A DNA stretch of 37,561 bases from Candidatus Berkelbacteria bacterium (GCA_026397235.1 JAPLVG010000023.1:72378-109938), one strand, 5' to 3'. Shown: positions 13,751 to 22,343, counted from the first letter of the stretch. Numbers and translations: made by a program. Notes: a model not told the origin generated them from the letters alone.

Positions 13751-14518
13751 ATGAAACATCAAATTACCGAGGACGATTTAGAAAAAATATTTATTGCTTC
13801 AAGGTTTAAAAAAAGAAACCCAGTTGTTGTGATTCTGACTTTTTTAGCACTATTTATATTATTCTTTTTAGTTGTTACCTATGCACTAAATTTTAGTGCC
13901 TTCAACCAAAAATTTGCTTGGTGGTATCAAGATGAATTTGGCCAGCCATCTCATAATTTAATTGATGCCGTTGCAACTTACCAATCAAAGCCAGAGGCAA
14001 CAAAAAATTCTAGCCTGCCTAAAATTGCTGACAACTCGATTTATATCGAAAGCATTGGCACGAAGGCACCAATTACTTTTGGAGTTGAAAATAATGAATC
14101 GGCAGTTAGTGCGAACCTTAAAAATGGTGTTATTCAACTTTCTGGTACCAGCCGGCCCGGAGAAATGGGTAATGTTTTCATTACCGGTCACTCATCCAAT
14201 TATCCTTGGGTAAAAAGTCAGTACAATTCGGTTTTTGCACTTTTGGGTAATGTCGCAGTAGGGGACTTAATTCAAATTAAGTTTAACGAAACAAATTATG
14301 TTTATCGGGTAAAAAAAATCTTTGTTGTTGACTCAGGTGATACTTCGGTGCTCAAATTCGATGATAAAACTTCTGTTTTAACGCTTATGACTTGCACACC
14401 TGTCGGCACAAATCTTAGAAGATTAATAATTCAGGCAGAACAAATTATTCCACCAGTTTCCCAGAACCAAAAATCAGAAAATGAGGGCACTCAAAATATG
14501 CCTACAGGAATACGTTAG
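13751..14518 (+). CDS. Sortase (class D/E-like transpeptidase)
   Basis: A 255-residue membrane-anchored cysteine transpeptidase. A transmembrane segment at about 26-47 is followed by a linker and the sortase barrel (about 95-235). Catalytic His147 is in FITGHSS, Cys215 in TLMTCTP, and Arg223/224 in NLRRL. The start is placed at the ATG of 13751, because an upstream in-frame reading consists only of tRNA-Leu and the palindromic repeat. It would join surface proteins to each other or to the envelope, but none of the large surface proteins at the right end has a visible sorting motif at its C-terminus. Ends 2 bases from the convergent PEGA gene. Confidence 0.92.
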   Translation: MKHQITEDDLEKIFIASRFKKRNPVVVILTFLALFILFFLVVTYALNFSAFNQKFAWWYQDEFGQPSHNLIDAVATYQSKPEATKNSSLPKIADNSIYIESIGTKAPITFGVENNESAVSANLKNGVIQLSGTSRPGEMGNVFITGHSSNYPWVKSQYNSVFALLGNVAVGDLIQIKFNETNYVYRVKKIFVVDSGDTSVLKFDDKTSVLTLMTCTPVGTNLRRLIIQAEQIIPPVSQNQKSENEGTQNMPTGIR

Positions 14519-14520
14519 GT

Positions 14521-15249
14521 CTATTTTATTATCGCCCTTTTATAGACAATTCCATCTTTGTATAGCAGAGCTGAACCATCCCAACTAAATGTAAAATTTG
14601 ACTTGTCGCTGCTTGTTAATTTAACCAGCAAAACATCGTTTGTGCCGTCTCGCTCAATCATATGTATTTCATCACTTTGCTGATAAGCCAAATATTGCGA
14701 TCCCGGATACCAAATTACTCCAGAAATCTGATTTGATAAACGAGTGATTAACAAATCGCCAACCCATATCTCATGCTCATTGAATGCAAGATTGCCCTCA
14801 GGATTTTTAACTAATGTGTCATACGGAGAATCTATAGAGGCAATAGAATTTTGATCAGAGATTATAGAGACTTCAGAATTTGATTTAAATAATGTAATAT
14901 TTTTATACCAGGTAACCTTATCTGCAACAATTTTAGCATGTTGTTGCCAAGTGTTATAACCGTCTTTTGTGACTGAAATATCATAATAACCAGGCAATAG
15001 TTGGGCATCGTAGGGAGATTTATCTTTCAGAATTTGACCCGAAATTTTTATTTGTGCATCCTTAGGTATAAAAGACAAATAAACAATACCGGTGTGACTA
15101 ATTTTCATTGTTTGCCAGTTGATCTTGTATCCAAACCCCCAAAAAACCAGATACAATGAAACAAGGATGATGACTAGCGCGACAAGACTTTGACCGATAA
15201 TAATCTCGTTAAATCGCTGATCGCGAGGTTTAAGATGATATTCTTTCAT
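14521..15249 (-). CDS. PEGA-domain membrane protein
   Basis: A 242-residue protein with one N-terminal transmembrane segment (about 19-40, IGQSLVALVIILVSLYLVFW). A PEGA-type domain follows (about 55-115), including SFIPKDAQIKISG and LLPGYYDISVTKDGYNTW. The remainder (about 125-242) looks like short beta-propeller repeats. Such proteins are extracytoplasmic and poorly characterised. A TTTACA-N17-TAGAAT promoter ends 6 bases before the ATG, predicting leaderless translation. Convergent with sortase with a 2-base gap and no terminator between them. Confidence 0.82.
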   Translation of the reverse strand: MKEYHLKPRDQRFNEIIIGQSLVALVIILVSLYLVFWGFGYKINWQTMKISHTGIVYLSFIPKDAQIKISGQILKDKSPYDAQLLPGYYDISVTKDGYNTWQQHAKIVADKVTWYKNITLFKSNSEVSIISDQNSIASIDSPYDTLVKNPEGNLAFNEHEIWVGDLLITRLSNQISGVIWYPGSQYLAYQQSDEIHMIERDGTNDVLLVKLTSSDKSNFTFSWDGSALLYKDGIVYKRAIIK

Positions 15250-15255
15250 ACAATT

Positions 15256-15284
15256 ATTCTAGCTTGTATTGATAAATTTGTAAA
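15256..15284 (-). promoter_or_regulatory. Promoter of the PEGA gene (leaderless type)
   Basis: On the minus strand TTTACA (15279-15284), 17 bases, TAGAAT (15256-15261), then 6 bases to the ATG at 15249. This is the best-formed of the leaderless promoters here, with both boxes and optimal spacing. Confidence 0.75.
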
Positions 15285-15315
15285 TCGGCGGTATAATAAG
15301 TATGTTTTTATACAT

Positions 15316-15490
15316 TGCCGTCGTCCCGAATTTATAACAAGACAGCGAAAACCTCGAACTTTTAGTTCGAGGATGATGCGATTGATAGTGAAGCTGAAAG
15401 CATACAGAGCGTTAAAAAATACTCTGTGGCCAAAGCCAAAGAGTATTTTATTTCGGTCTACGAAGTGACCCTGCGGGGATCCAATTAATA
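15316..15490. repeat. Intergenic hairpin cluster before murA
   Basis: Contains CCTCGAACT-TTT-AGTTCGAGG (15352-15372, perfect), AAAATACTCT with AGAGTATTTT (15416-15425 and 15440-15449), and the 12-mer GTGACCCTGCGG (15465-15476) that recurs at 19346, 19385 and 22308. No gene is visible here. The second hairpin could act as a terminator for plus-strand transcripts. Confidence 0.6.
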
Positions 15491-15504
15491 ATGTTTGAAT
15501 AATC

Positions 15505-16797
15505 ATGGCAAAATTTCAGATTACTGGCCAACAAAAATTAAATGGAGATTTTAAGGTCTCTGGAGCTAAAAATGCGGCATTAAAAATGGTTGCCGCCGCT
15601 GTTATGATTCCTGGAGTTACAACCCTACATAATATCCCAAAAATTGTTGATATTGAAAGAATGGTTGATGTAATCAAAAGCCTTGGAGCCAAAGTCGAGT
15701 ATACTGACCATACATTAGTAATCGACGCTACAAATGTTAAATCGTTTTCACCGGATGAAACACCGATAAAAAAATTACGCGGATCTGTGGTAATAATCGG
15801 TCCATTACTTGCAAGGTTTGGTAAAGCTCACTTTTCTGAACCAGGTGGCTGTTTAATTGGATCACGTCCAATAGATACTCACCTTAAGGCTTTTGAGGCA
15901 ATAGATGTCTCAATTGAAATTTCCGACAAAGGTGAAAAATTCTTCCTTCAGGCTGGAAGCAAATTTAAAAAGGGGGACATCGAAGTCGTTCTTTCTGAGA
16001 TGAGCGTTACTGCAACTGAAAATATTATGATGGCCGCAGTTTTGCGCAATGGCAAAACTATAATCAAAATTGCCGCTTGCGAACCAGAGATTGTTGACTT
16101 GGCGAATTTTTTGAACCAAGCAGGTGCTAAAATTTCCGACGCCGGGAATCATACTATTATAATTGAGGGGGTAAAAAAATTAAATGATGTGGAATATACT
16201 GTGATGCCCGATCGTATCGAGGCTGGTACCATGGTTATTGCCGCAGCAGTTTGTGGCGGTAGAGTTAAAATAATGAATATTATTCCTGATCACTTAGCGC
16301 TAGTTTTTTCAAAATTTAACGAAATGTCTATTGACTACGAAATTATTCCTGCCAAAAATAATCACGCCGATATTATTATAAATCAAAGAAGCCAACTTGT
16401 AGCACCGGTATCAGCAAAGCTTGATGTCAGGCAGTATCCGGGACTTCCAACTGACCTACAAGCACCTCTTGCAGTTCTTGCCACACAGGCAAAGGGCGAA
16501 ACCAGAATTTTTGAAACTTTGTTTAATTCCCGTTTTGATTATACAAAATGGTTAGTTGAAATGGGTGCAAAAATCGATATTTTAAATCCGTTTCTAATCG
16601 AAATTAATGGTCCATCGCTACTTCATGGTCGAGAAATCGAATCATCTGATATTCGCGGGGGGGCCGCACTGGTTATCGCTGCACTTTGCGCCAGAGGCAC
16701 AACAATCATCAATAATGTTGAGTATATTGATCGTGGCTACGAAGACTTTGATCTACGATTGAAAAAGCTTGGGGCGGAGATTGAAAGGATCGATTGA
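15505..16797 (+). CDS. murA: UDP-N-acetylglucosamine 1-carboxyvinyltransferase
   Basis: A 430-residue enzyme that adds enolpyruvate to UDP-GlcNAc, the first committed step of peptidoglycan synthesis. SGAKNAAL supplies Lys22 and Asn23. The active-site loop EPGGCLIGSRPIDTH carries Cys116, equivalent to Cys115 of the E. coli enzyme, so fosfomycin sensitivity would be expected. The two inverted alpha/beta domains are complete, ending RGYEDFDLRLKKLGA. There is no Shine-Dalgarno sequence. The stop TGA shares its A with the mreB ATG (TGATG), so the two envelope genes are coupled. Confidence 0.96.
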   Translation: MAKFQITGQQKLNGDFKVSGAKNAALKMVAAAVMIPGVTTLHNIPKIVDIERMVDVIKSLGAKVEYTDHTLVIDATNVKSFSPDETPIKKLRGSVVIIGPLLARFGKAHFSEPGGCLIGSRPIDTHLKAFEAIDVSIEISDKGEKFFLQAGSKFKKGDIEVVLSEMSVTATENIMMAAVLRNGKTIIKIAACEPEIVDLANFLNQAGAKISDAGNHTIIIEGVKKLNDVEYTVMPDRIEAGTMVIAAAVCGGRVKIMNIIPDHLALVFSKFNEMSIDYEIIPAKNNHADIIINQRSQLVAPVSAKLDVRQYPGLPTDLQAPLAVLATQAKGETRIFETLFNSRFDYTKWLVEMGAKIDILNPFLIEINGPSLLHGREIESSDIRGGAALVIAALCARGTTIINNVEYIDRGYEDFDLRLKKLGAEIERID

Positions 16798-17804
16798 TGG
16801 CTAAACGCATTGCTATCGACCTTGGTACTACCAATGTTTTGGTATATATCCCTAAAAAAGGTGTTGTAATCAACGAGCCATCAGTTGTTGCTCTTCAAGT
16901 TGAAAACAACCAAATTGTCGCAATTGGTTCAGAAGCAAAGAAAATGATTGGCCGAACACCAGATAGCATCGTCGCCGCCCACCCGTTAAAGGATGGGGTG
17001 ATTGCTAATTACAATATCTCAGAAACGATGTTACGGCATTTTATCAATCAGGTTTCCGGGAGAATCCGCATTGGCAAACCAGAAGTAATGATAGCAGTAC
17101 CAGTGGGAATTACTTCCACCGAACGACGAGCGGTGATAGACGCCACGCTTGCTGCTGGTGCAAAACAAGCATACTTAATCAAACAACCTATAGCAGCTGC
17201 ACTTGGCGCTGGCATTCCTATCGCAACTGCGTCTGGAAACATGATAATCGACATCGGTGGCGGAACGACAGAAGTCGCAGTTATTGCACTTGGTGACGTC
17301 GTTGCTGCTTCGTCCGCTAGAGTTGGTGGAAATAAAATTGATGCGGCCATAGCTGCCTATATTCGGAAAAAACACAATCTGATAGTTGGGGAGCAGACAG
17401 CCGAAGAAGTTAAAAAACGTATTGGTAGCGCTACCCCGCCAAAAAAAGAAATGAAAATGGAGGTTTCTGGCTCAAACGCGATTACCGGTTTGCCGGAAAG
17501 CATTATTATAACTTCAGAAGACCTTGTCAAAGCCGTCAAATCTCCGCTCGCTGATATCATCGCCGCAGTAAAAAGTGTTTTGCAACAAACTCCCCCGGAA
17601 CTTGCCTCAGATGTAATGGATAAGGGAATAATCATCTCGGGTGGCGGAGCGCTGTTGCGAAATATTGACACACTTTTAACAAAAGTCACTGGTGTGCCCT
17701 GTCAAGTTGCAAAAGATCCAGAAACTTGCGTCGTTAAGGGTGCTGGAATTGCTGTTGAACATTTAGACGCATATAAAAAATCAGTTCTTTGGGCCAGAGA
17801 ATAA
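16797..17804 (+). CDS. mreB: Rod shape-determining actin homologue MreB
   Basis: A 335-residue actin-fold ATPase that guides sidewall peptidoglycan synthesis. Phosphate 1 motif DLGTTNVLVY (about 7-16), PVGITSTERRAVIDA, phosphate 2 DIGGGTTEVAV (about 156-166) and adenosine motif ISGGGALLRNIDT (about 280-292) are all present. The ATG at 16797 overlaps the murA stop. mreC and mreD do not follow; a broken gene starts directly at the next base after the stop. Confidence 0.96.
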   Translation: MAKRIAIDLGTTNVLVYIPKKGVVINEPSVVALQVENNQIVAIGSEAKKMIGRTPDSIVAAHPLKDGVIANYNISETMLRHFINQVSGRIRIGKPEVMIAVPVGITSTERRAVIDATLAAGAKQAYLIKQPIAAALGAGIPIATASGNMIIDIGGGTTEVAVIALGDVVAASSARVGGNKIDAAIAAYIRKKHNLIVGEQTAEEVKKRIGSATPPKKEMKMEVSGSNAITGLPESIIITSEDLVKAVKSPLADIIAAVKSVLQQTPPELASDVMDKGIIISGGGALLRNIDTLLTKVTGVPCQVAKDPETCVVKGAGIAVEHLDAYKKSVLWARE

Positions 17805-18215
17805 ATGATTCCATATAAGACAAAAGCAAATAAGCTTTCCGGATCAAATCTGGGCGAAGTTTTAAAATCCGCCTGGTTCATTTATCACCAAATCGAAAAA
17901 TCAACAAAACGAAAACCATATATCAGAAGCGCATTTTTTAAAAAGGATAAAATATTTTTCGATTTTTTCTAGGAGCACATCAAAAGTAAATCCCCAAAAG
18001 AAAGATATAAAAGATTAAAATTCTTTGCCGCTGCAATCGATACAATAAAAAATTCTAATAGCGCGCCAGTAGTCAAAGACAATCCAAACAAAAAATCAGA
18101 AATCTTTTATCGCTTTTCCGGACAAGTCAAAACCGGAGAACTGTTCATTGTTCAAATCAAAGAAAATAGAATTAGCAAAAGAAAATATTTTATGTCCTGT
18201 TTTCCTGTAGAATAA
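17805..18215 (+). pseudogene. Gene of unknown function interrupted by an in-frame TAG
   Basis: A 136-codon reading frame starting ATG right after the mreB stop, with one TAG at codon 56 (17970-17972, ...FFDFF-stop-EHIKS). Reading continues in the same frame to a natural TAA. The second half has the conserved look of a real protein: KSEIFYRFSGQVKTGEL, then FIVQIKEN and a final FPVE. From memory this resembles small basic Patescibacteria proteins with an FxW-x-H region, in which case TAG would be a one-base change from TGG; that alignment is not verified. No internal start with a ribosome binding site is obvious after the stop. The stretch 18216-18319 holds only a weak hairpin and the Nudix gene leader. 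Confidence 0.7.
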
Positions 18216-18319
18216 AATAAAATCCCCCGCCTAAGTGAAGTATGGAAACTTCTGGCCGGAGATTTATTAACTAGAGTATATCAAGCAAATTAAGTTTTGT
18301 CAATAGGGAAAAATACCAA

Positions 18320-18817
18320 ATGAAGTACAAGCAAATCAAAGATCGTGAAATGCATCGAATTGTCGCCACTGCCATCATTCACAAAAATGGCAAATATTTG
18401 ATTACTAAGCGTTCAATGGATAAAAAGGTTTATCCCGGAAAATGGACAGTTCCCGGCGGTGGATTGGCAATCGATGACTACGTTAATGAAAAACCTAATG
18501 ATGATGGCTGTTGGTATTTTTCACTGGAAAAAAGTTTACGGCGGGAAATAAAAGAAGAGGTCAATTTGGAAGTTGGAAAAATCGATTTTTTGCTTGACCT
18601 TTGCTTTATTCGTCCTGACAATACTCCAGTCATCACATTAAGTTTTTATGCGCCTTACAAAAAAGGAAAAGTGGTACTGAGTGACGAAGATGTTGATTTT
18701 GCCTGGACAACCCTCGCTGAGATCAAGAACTATGATTTAATTTCTGGCATTAAAGAAGAAATATATACTGCTGATGATATCATTAACGGTCGAGAATTTA
18801 AAAATTATTTCATATGA
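18320..18817 (+). CDS. Nudix hydrolase
   Basis: A 165-residue pyrophosphohydrolase-fold protein. The Nudix box is recognisable as PGGGLAIDD followed by SLRREIKEEVNLEVG, with the catalytic REIKEE intact at about 74-79. About 20 extra residues sit between the GG and the helix, and the box Gly after EE is Asn. It may hydrolyse a nucleoside-diphosphate sugar, given its place before glycosyltransferases, but the substrate is unknown. The next gene starts inside its stop codon (ATGA), so it is co-translated with the GT4 enzyme. Confidence 0.85.
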   Translation: MKYKQIKDREMHRIVATAIIHKNGKYLITKRSMDKKVYPGKWTVPGGGLAIDDYVNEKPNDDGCWYFSLEKSLRREIKEEVNLEVGKIDFLLDLCFIRPDNTPVITLSFYAPYKKGKVVLSDEDVDFAWTTLAEIKNYDLISGIKEEIYTADDIINGREFKNYFI

Positions 18818-19995
18818 TTATTGGAATCGACGCCTCTAGAGCGGTAAAAAAACAGCGTACCGGTACAGAAAATTACTCACGTAATTTGATTTTTGAGTTG
18901 GCTAAGATTGATTCGAGAAATCAGTATATTCTATATGTCGGATCCGATTACGACGGCAGTTTTGACAACTTTCCAAAAAACTTTTTAGTCAAAATTATTC
19001 CTAACAAAAAATATTGGACGCAAGTTGGTTTGTCATTGGAAATGATTAAAAATAAGCCGGACGTACTGTTTGTCCCATCACATATACTTCCAACTATTTC
19101 CGGAAAAAGATCAGTTGTTACAATTCACGATTTAGCTTGGAAATATTTTCCAGAAGTTTATTCTAATAAAGAAATCCGACTTCAAGATTTATCTATTCGC
19201 AGAGCACTTAAAAAACATGCAGATATTATAGTATATTCCAAATCCACCGCATCCGATCTAAAAAAATTCTATCCGAAATCTGCCGGACTGATCAATTTTG
19301 TACCGATGGGATTTGACTCTTCTGGTCATTGCAATCTTCCGATAGGTGACCCTGTGGGGGAGGAACGACATGGTCTTCCGCAAGGTGACCCTGTGGGCAA
19401 TCTTCCAAAAGAGATTGCTTCTCCGCCTGCTGGCTGGATCGCAATGACAAACCAACCGTATATTCTTTATGTTGGACGGCTGGAATCAAAAAAGAATCTG
19501 GTCAATTTAATTCAAGCCTACGACATGCTCCGAAGCGAAAGGGATATTAAAGAAAAATTAGTTTTGGTTGGAAAGCCTGGCTTTGGCCATGATCAGATTT
19601 CTGTAGAAATTAGTAAATCAAAATTCAAAGCCGATATAATAGAAACTGGTTTTGTATCAGACGATGAGCGAAGTTCTTTGTACCAAAATGCCTCACTTTT
19701 CGTTTTTCCATCACTTTTCGAGGGATTTGGCTTCCCGATTTTAGAAGCTTTTGCCGCCGGTATTCCGGTTGTCACGTCCAATGTTTCATCAATGCCGGAA
19801 GTCGCAGGAAACGGAGCAATTTTGATTAATCCTAAAAAACCTTTTGAGATTGCTGCTGCCATGAGCCAAATTATGAATAAGCCCGAACTAGCACGAAAAT
19901 TGGTACGCGCTGGCCAGAAAGAACTTGAAAAATATAGTTGGGAAATTTGTGCACAACAGACACTGAAAGTTTTAACAGGAATGGATAACGAATGA
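18814..19995 (+). CDS. GT4 glycosyltransferase carrying a translated repeat insertion
   Basis: A 393-residue GT-B enzyme of the mannosyl/glucosyltransferase type. The N-terminal domain begins IIGIDASRAVKKQRTGTENY. The C-terminal donor domain has YILYVGRLESKKN, VGKPGFGHD, and the EX7E-containing SLFEGFGFPILEAFAAGIPV. Residues about 171-212, encoded by 19325-19448, are a palindromic repeat element read in frame, including two PxGDPVG repeats; they fall in the interdomain linker, so activity may survive. The last four codons (MDNE and stop) come from another repeat at 19980. It overlaps the Nudix gene by 4 bases and likely acts in surface polysaccharide synthesis. Confidence 0.9.
   Translation: MIIGIDASRAVKKQRTGTENYSRNLIFELAKIDSRNQYILYVGSDYDGSFDNFPKNFLVKIIPNKKYWTQVGLSLEMIKNKPDVLFVPSHILPTISGKRSVVTIHDLAWKYFPEVYSNKEIRLQDLSIRRALKKHADIIVYSKSTASDLKKFYPKSAGLINFVPMGFDSSGHCNLPIGDPVGEERHGLPQGDPVGNLPKEIASPPAGWIAMTNQPYILYVGRLESKKNLVNLIQAYDMLRSERDIKEKLVLVGKPGFGHDQISVEISKSKFKADIIETGFVSDDERSSLYQNASLFVFPSLFEGFGFPILEAFAAGIPVVTSNVSSMPEVAGNGAILINPKKPFEIAAAMSQIMNKPELARKLVRAGQKELEKYSWEICAQQTLKVLTGMDNE
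19325..19448. repeat. Palindromic repeat element inside the GT4 gene
   Basis: Ends GTCATTGC (19325-19332) and GCAATGAC (19441-19448) are inverted repeats, as in the element at 21210-21289. Inside, GCAATCT and AGATTGC form a further stem. Two copies of a 23-base unit with CTTCCGNNAGGTGACCCTG lie 39 bases apart. The frame stays open through the whole element. Confidence 0.8.
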
Positions 19996-20065
19996 TCCAA
20001 ATGACGAATAACGAATTGGGTTTATTAGTCATTAGTTATTTAGCTTATTAGTCATCCATTGATGG
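19980..20065. repeat. 86-bp inverted repeat, left copy
   Basis: Reverse complement of 22344-22429 with 5 mismatches and no gaps. Supplies the stop and last codons of the upstream GT4 gene and the GGAG before the next GT4 gene. Built of short words such as ATTAGTCATTAGTTA. Confidence 0.88.
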
Positions 20066-20072
20066 AGCATTT

Positions 20073-21197
20073 ATGCGAGTTGCAATCGTTCACGATTACT
20101 TAACAAAACTTGGCGGTGCCGAGAAGGTTTTACAAGTCATTCACAAATTATATCCAGAGGCGCCAATATATACTTTGTTATACGACGAAGCAGGCACAAA
20201 GAAGCAATTTGCCAAAAACTATGACATTAGACCATCACGATTACAGAAGCTGCCAGGCTTTATTCGAAAACGCTCAAGACTACTGTTGTCAAAATTCCCT
20301 AATGCAATAGAGAATTTGGATTTATCTGAATTTGATATTGTCATTTCATCGAGTAACTCTTTTGCTCATGGAGTTATCACGAATCAAAAGCAGCTACACA
20401 TTACTTATTGCTATTCACCAGCCCGGTATCTTTGGGATTGGTCCAGCCAATACTTGAAAGAAAACAACATCAGATTCAGTCCAATTGGATTTTACGTCCG
20501 CAGCCTACTATCCAAACTTCGTATTTGGGATTATTACGCAAGCCGTAGGACAAATGAATGGGTAGCTATTTCAAAAACTGTAGCTAAACGTATCAAAAAA
20601 TACTATCGCCGAGACGCCTCAGTTATTTATCCGCCAACCAATATCAGTGAGCTACTAACAAACGACCGAAAACCAGGAAATTACTATTTGATTGTCTCAC
20701 GACTGACACAATATAAAAATATCGATTTAGCAATTAATGTATTTAATGATCTTAAATTGCCTCTTTATATCATCGGCGAGGGTGCAGACGAAAAGCGATT
20801 AAAAAAAATGGCGGGCAAAACTATTAAGTTTCTTGGCTGGCAGAGTGATTCCGATCGCAACAATTATATTTATGGTTGCCGAGCATTTTTATTTCCAGGC
20901 GAAGACGATTTTGGCCTCACCCCAGTTGAAGCAATGGCCGTCGGGCGGCCAGTAATTGCATACCGCGCTGGCGGGGCAACTGAAACGGTTGTCGAAAGAT
21001 TTACGGGTGAATTTTTTGATGATTTTTCAACAACCAAACCATTAAAAAATACTATTATTAAATTTGAAAAAGAATATACTAAATACAATGTCACTGATTG
21101 CAAAGAACAGGCCCAAAAATTCTCAGAAGAAATATTTATTAAAAATTTTAGAGATTTCATTGAGGAAAAATATAGAAAATTCAAAAATGAAAATTAA
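20073..21197 (+). CDS. GT4 glycosyltransferase
   Basis: A 374-residue GT-B glycosyltransferase. MRVAIVHDYLTKLGGAEKVL is the typical start of this subgroup (the Gly-Gly-Ala loop contacts the acceptor side). SRLTQYKNIDLAIN opens the C-terminal domain, and FPGEDDFGLTPVEAMAVGRPVIAY is the EX7E donor-sugar motif. GGAG 5 bases before the ATG comes from the end of the 86-bp repeat. It follows the other GT4 gene and precedes wecG; the three together suggest assembly of a lipid-linked oligosaccharide or surface polysaccharide. Confidence 0.92.
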   Translation: MRVAIVHDYLTKLGGAEKVLQVIHKLYPEAPIYTLLYDEAGTKKQFAKNYDIRPSRLQKLPGFIRKRSRLLLSKFPNAIENLDLSEFDIVISSSNSFAHGVITNQKQLHITYCYSPARYLWDWSSQYLKENNIRFSPIGFYVRSLLSKLRIWDYYASRRTNEWVAISKTVAKRIKKYYRRDASVIYPPTNISELLTNDRKPGNYYLIVSRLTQYKNIDLAINVFNDLKLPLYIIGEGADEKRLKKMAGKTIKFLGWQSDSDRNNYIYGCRAFLFPGEDDFGLTPVEAMAVGRPVIAYRAGGATETVVERFTGEFFDDFSTTKPLKNTIIKFEKEYTKYNVTDCKEQAQKFSEEIFIKNFRDFIEEKYRKFKNEN

Positions 21198-21209
21198 TAA
21201 CTCTCATTT

Positions 21210-21289
21210 GTCATTGCGAGAGCCGATATTCTTCGGCTCGTGGCAATCTCTATTGAAAAGATTGCCACGTCGTACCTCCTCGCAATGAC
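21210..21289. repeat. Palindromic repeat element between GT4 and wecG-like genes
   Basis: Bounded by GTCATTGC and GCAATGAC. It contains two more perfect stems, GAGCCGA/TCGGCTC and GTGGCAATCT/AGATTGCCAC. It shares ends and the internal CAATCT stem with the element inside the GT4 gene, so they form a family. Elements with CATTGCGAG ends are known in many bacterial genomes as small non-autonomous repeats. Confidence 0.85.
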
Positions 21290-21300
21290 GACACAACAAC

Positions 21301-22140
21301 ATGAAACTAAACCGAAAAAAAATTAACATTCTTGGTGTGCCGATCGATTCATTTGATAGAGGAGAATCGATTCGTTTTATCGATCAGAAAATTTCTGCCA
21401 AAAAACCCGTATTTATAACCACTGTAAATGTTGAGTTTCTCTTTCGAGCACTTAATGATGATAGTGTTTTCCAAATGCTAAAAAATTCATCTCTCAACTT
21501 TGCCGACGGTATCGGTGTTCTTTGGGCAGCAAAATTTTTATCAATCAATTTACCAAAAGACAAATTCTGGCGCCACATAATTGGCTCCTTCAAACTTTTT
21601 GGATCGCTGATGTCGATTGTTCTATATCCAAAATATTTAAAGAAACCAATTCCAGAAAGAATTTCTGGGTCAGATTTCGTTTGGGATCTTTCACGCTACG
21701 CTGCCAAAAATGATTTGCGAATCTTTTTGCTTGGTGGTGATCCAACTGTACCAGAACAAGCGGCGCTAAAACTTCAGACTGATATTTATAATCTAAAAGT
21801 TGCAGGAACCTTCGAAGGCTCTCCAAAACCACAAGATGAAATAAAAATTTTAGAATTGATGAAAAAAGATAAACCAGACATTTTATTTGTCGCATACGGA
21901 GTCCCAGCAGAAGAGCTTTGGCTGGAGAAAAATCTGGCAAAGACCGGTGCTAAAATTGGTATCGGTGTCGGCGGAACCTTTGATTTCCTTGCCGGCCGTC
22001 GGAAGAGAGCTCCAAAATTTGTCCGAACTATTGGACTCGAGTGGCTTTGGCGCTTAATTTTGGAACCGCGTCGCTATCGCCGCCAAACCGCACTATCAAA
22101 ACTTGTTTGGCGAGTTTTTAAATACAAATTAGTAAATTAG
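21301..22140 (+). CDS. WecG/TagA/CpsF family glycosyltransferase (GT26)
   Basis: A 279-residue membrane-associated enzyme that adds UDP-ManNAc, UDP-ManNAcA or a similar sugar to a lipid-linked GlcNAc acceptor. Motifs: TTVNVEFLFRA (about 40-50), NFADGIGVLWAAKFL (about 67-81, with the catalytic Asp), RISGSDFVWDL, FLLGGDP and GVGGTFDFLAGRRKRAP (about 222-238). The C-terminal RLILEPRRYRRQ is the basic membrane-contacting part. No ribosome binding site is visible; the palindromic repeat ends 11 bases before its ATG. Together with two GT4 enzymes it marks a wall-glycopolymer or polysaccharide pathway. Confidence 0.93.
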   Translation: MKLNRKKINILGVPIDSFDRGESIRFIDQKISAKKPVFITTVNVEFLFRALNDDSVFQMLKNSSLNFADGIGVLWAAKFLSINLPKDKFWRHIIGSFKLFGSLMSIVLYPKYLKKPIPERISGSDFVWDLSRYAAKNDLRIFLLGGDPTVPEQAALKLQTDIYNLKVAGTFEGSPKPQDEIKILELMKKDKPDILFVAYGVPAEELWLEKNLAKTGAKIGIGVGGTFDFLAGRRKRAPKFVRTIGLEWLWRLILEPRRYRRQTALSKLVWRVFKYKLVN

Positions 22141-22261
22141 TCTCTCTGGCAAACCAAAACGGTAATTATAATAATCTTTCTAAAAAAATTGCAATTGATT
22201 CTCATCGATCGAGTAAAATCAGTTGCAGTGATATTTAGCTTATACTCGAGACAGCCATCTA

Positions 22262-22291
22262 TTGACAGATATCGTCTGAATTTGCTATCAT
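22262..22291 (+). promoter_or_regulatory. Promoter upstream of nusA
   Basis: TTGACA (22262-22267), 18 bases, TATCAT (22286-22291). The 324-base gap between the wecG-like gene and nusA holds this promoter, the hairpin at 22305 and the 86-bp repeat; no gene is visible in it. Confidence 0.7.
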
Positions 22292-22304
22292 ATTATTGTG
22301 GATT

Positions 22305-22332
22305 GTGGTGACCCTGCGGTGACCACTTTTTT
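22305..22332 (+). terminator. Terminator-like hairpin in the nusA leader
   Basis: GTGGTGACC-CTGC-GGTGACCAC forms a stem with one G-G mismatch, followed by six T. It begins only about 7 bases after the predicted start from the 22262 promoter. It could end upstream transcription or act as an attenuator for nusA. Contains the recurring 12-mer GTGACCCTGCGG. Confidence 0.55.
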
Positions 22333-22343
22333 AAAAAAAACCA

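Noticed and set aside
17970-17972. TAG recoding as a general genetic code change
   Set aside because: TAG is used as a normal terminal stop elsewhere (sortase, PEGA gene, GIY-YIG gene), so only local read-through or mutation remains possible.
19325-19448. CRISPR-like array because of two regularly spaced 23-base units
   Set aside because: Only two units, spaced 39 bases, inside an open coding frame and with inverted-repeat ends of a known element family in this window.
19258-20000. Minus-strand ORFs inside the glycosyltransferase gene
   Set aside because: They are shadows of the plus-strand gene and of the repeat element, without protein-like features.
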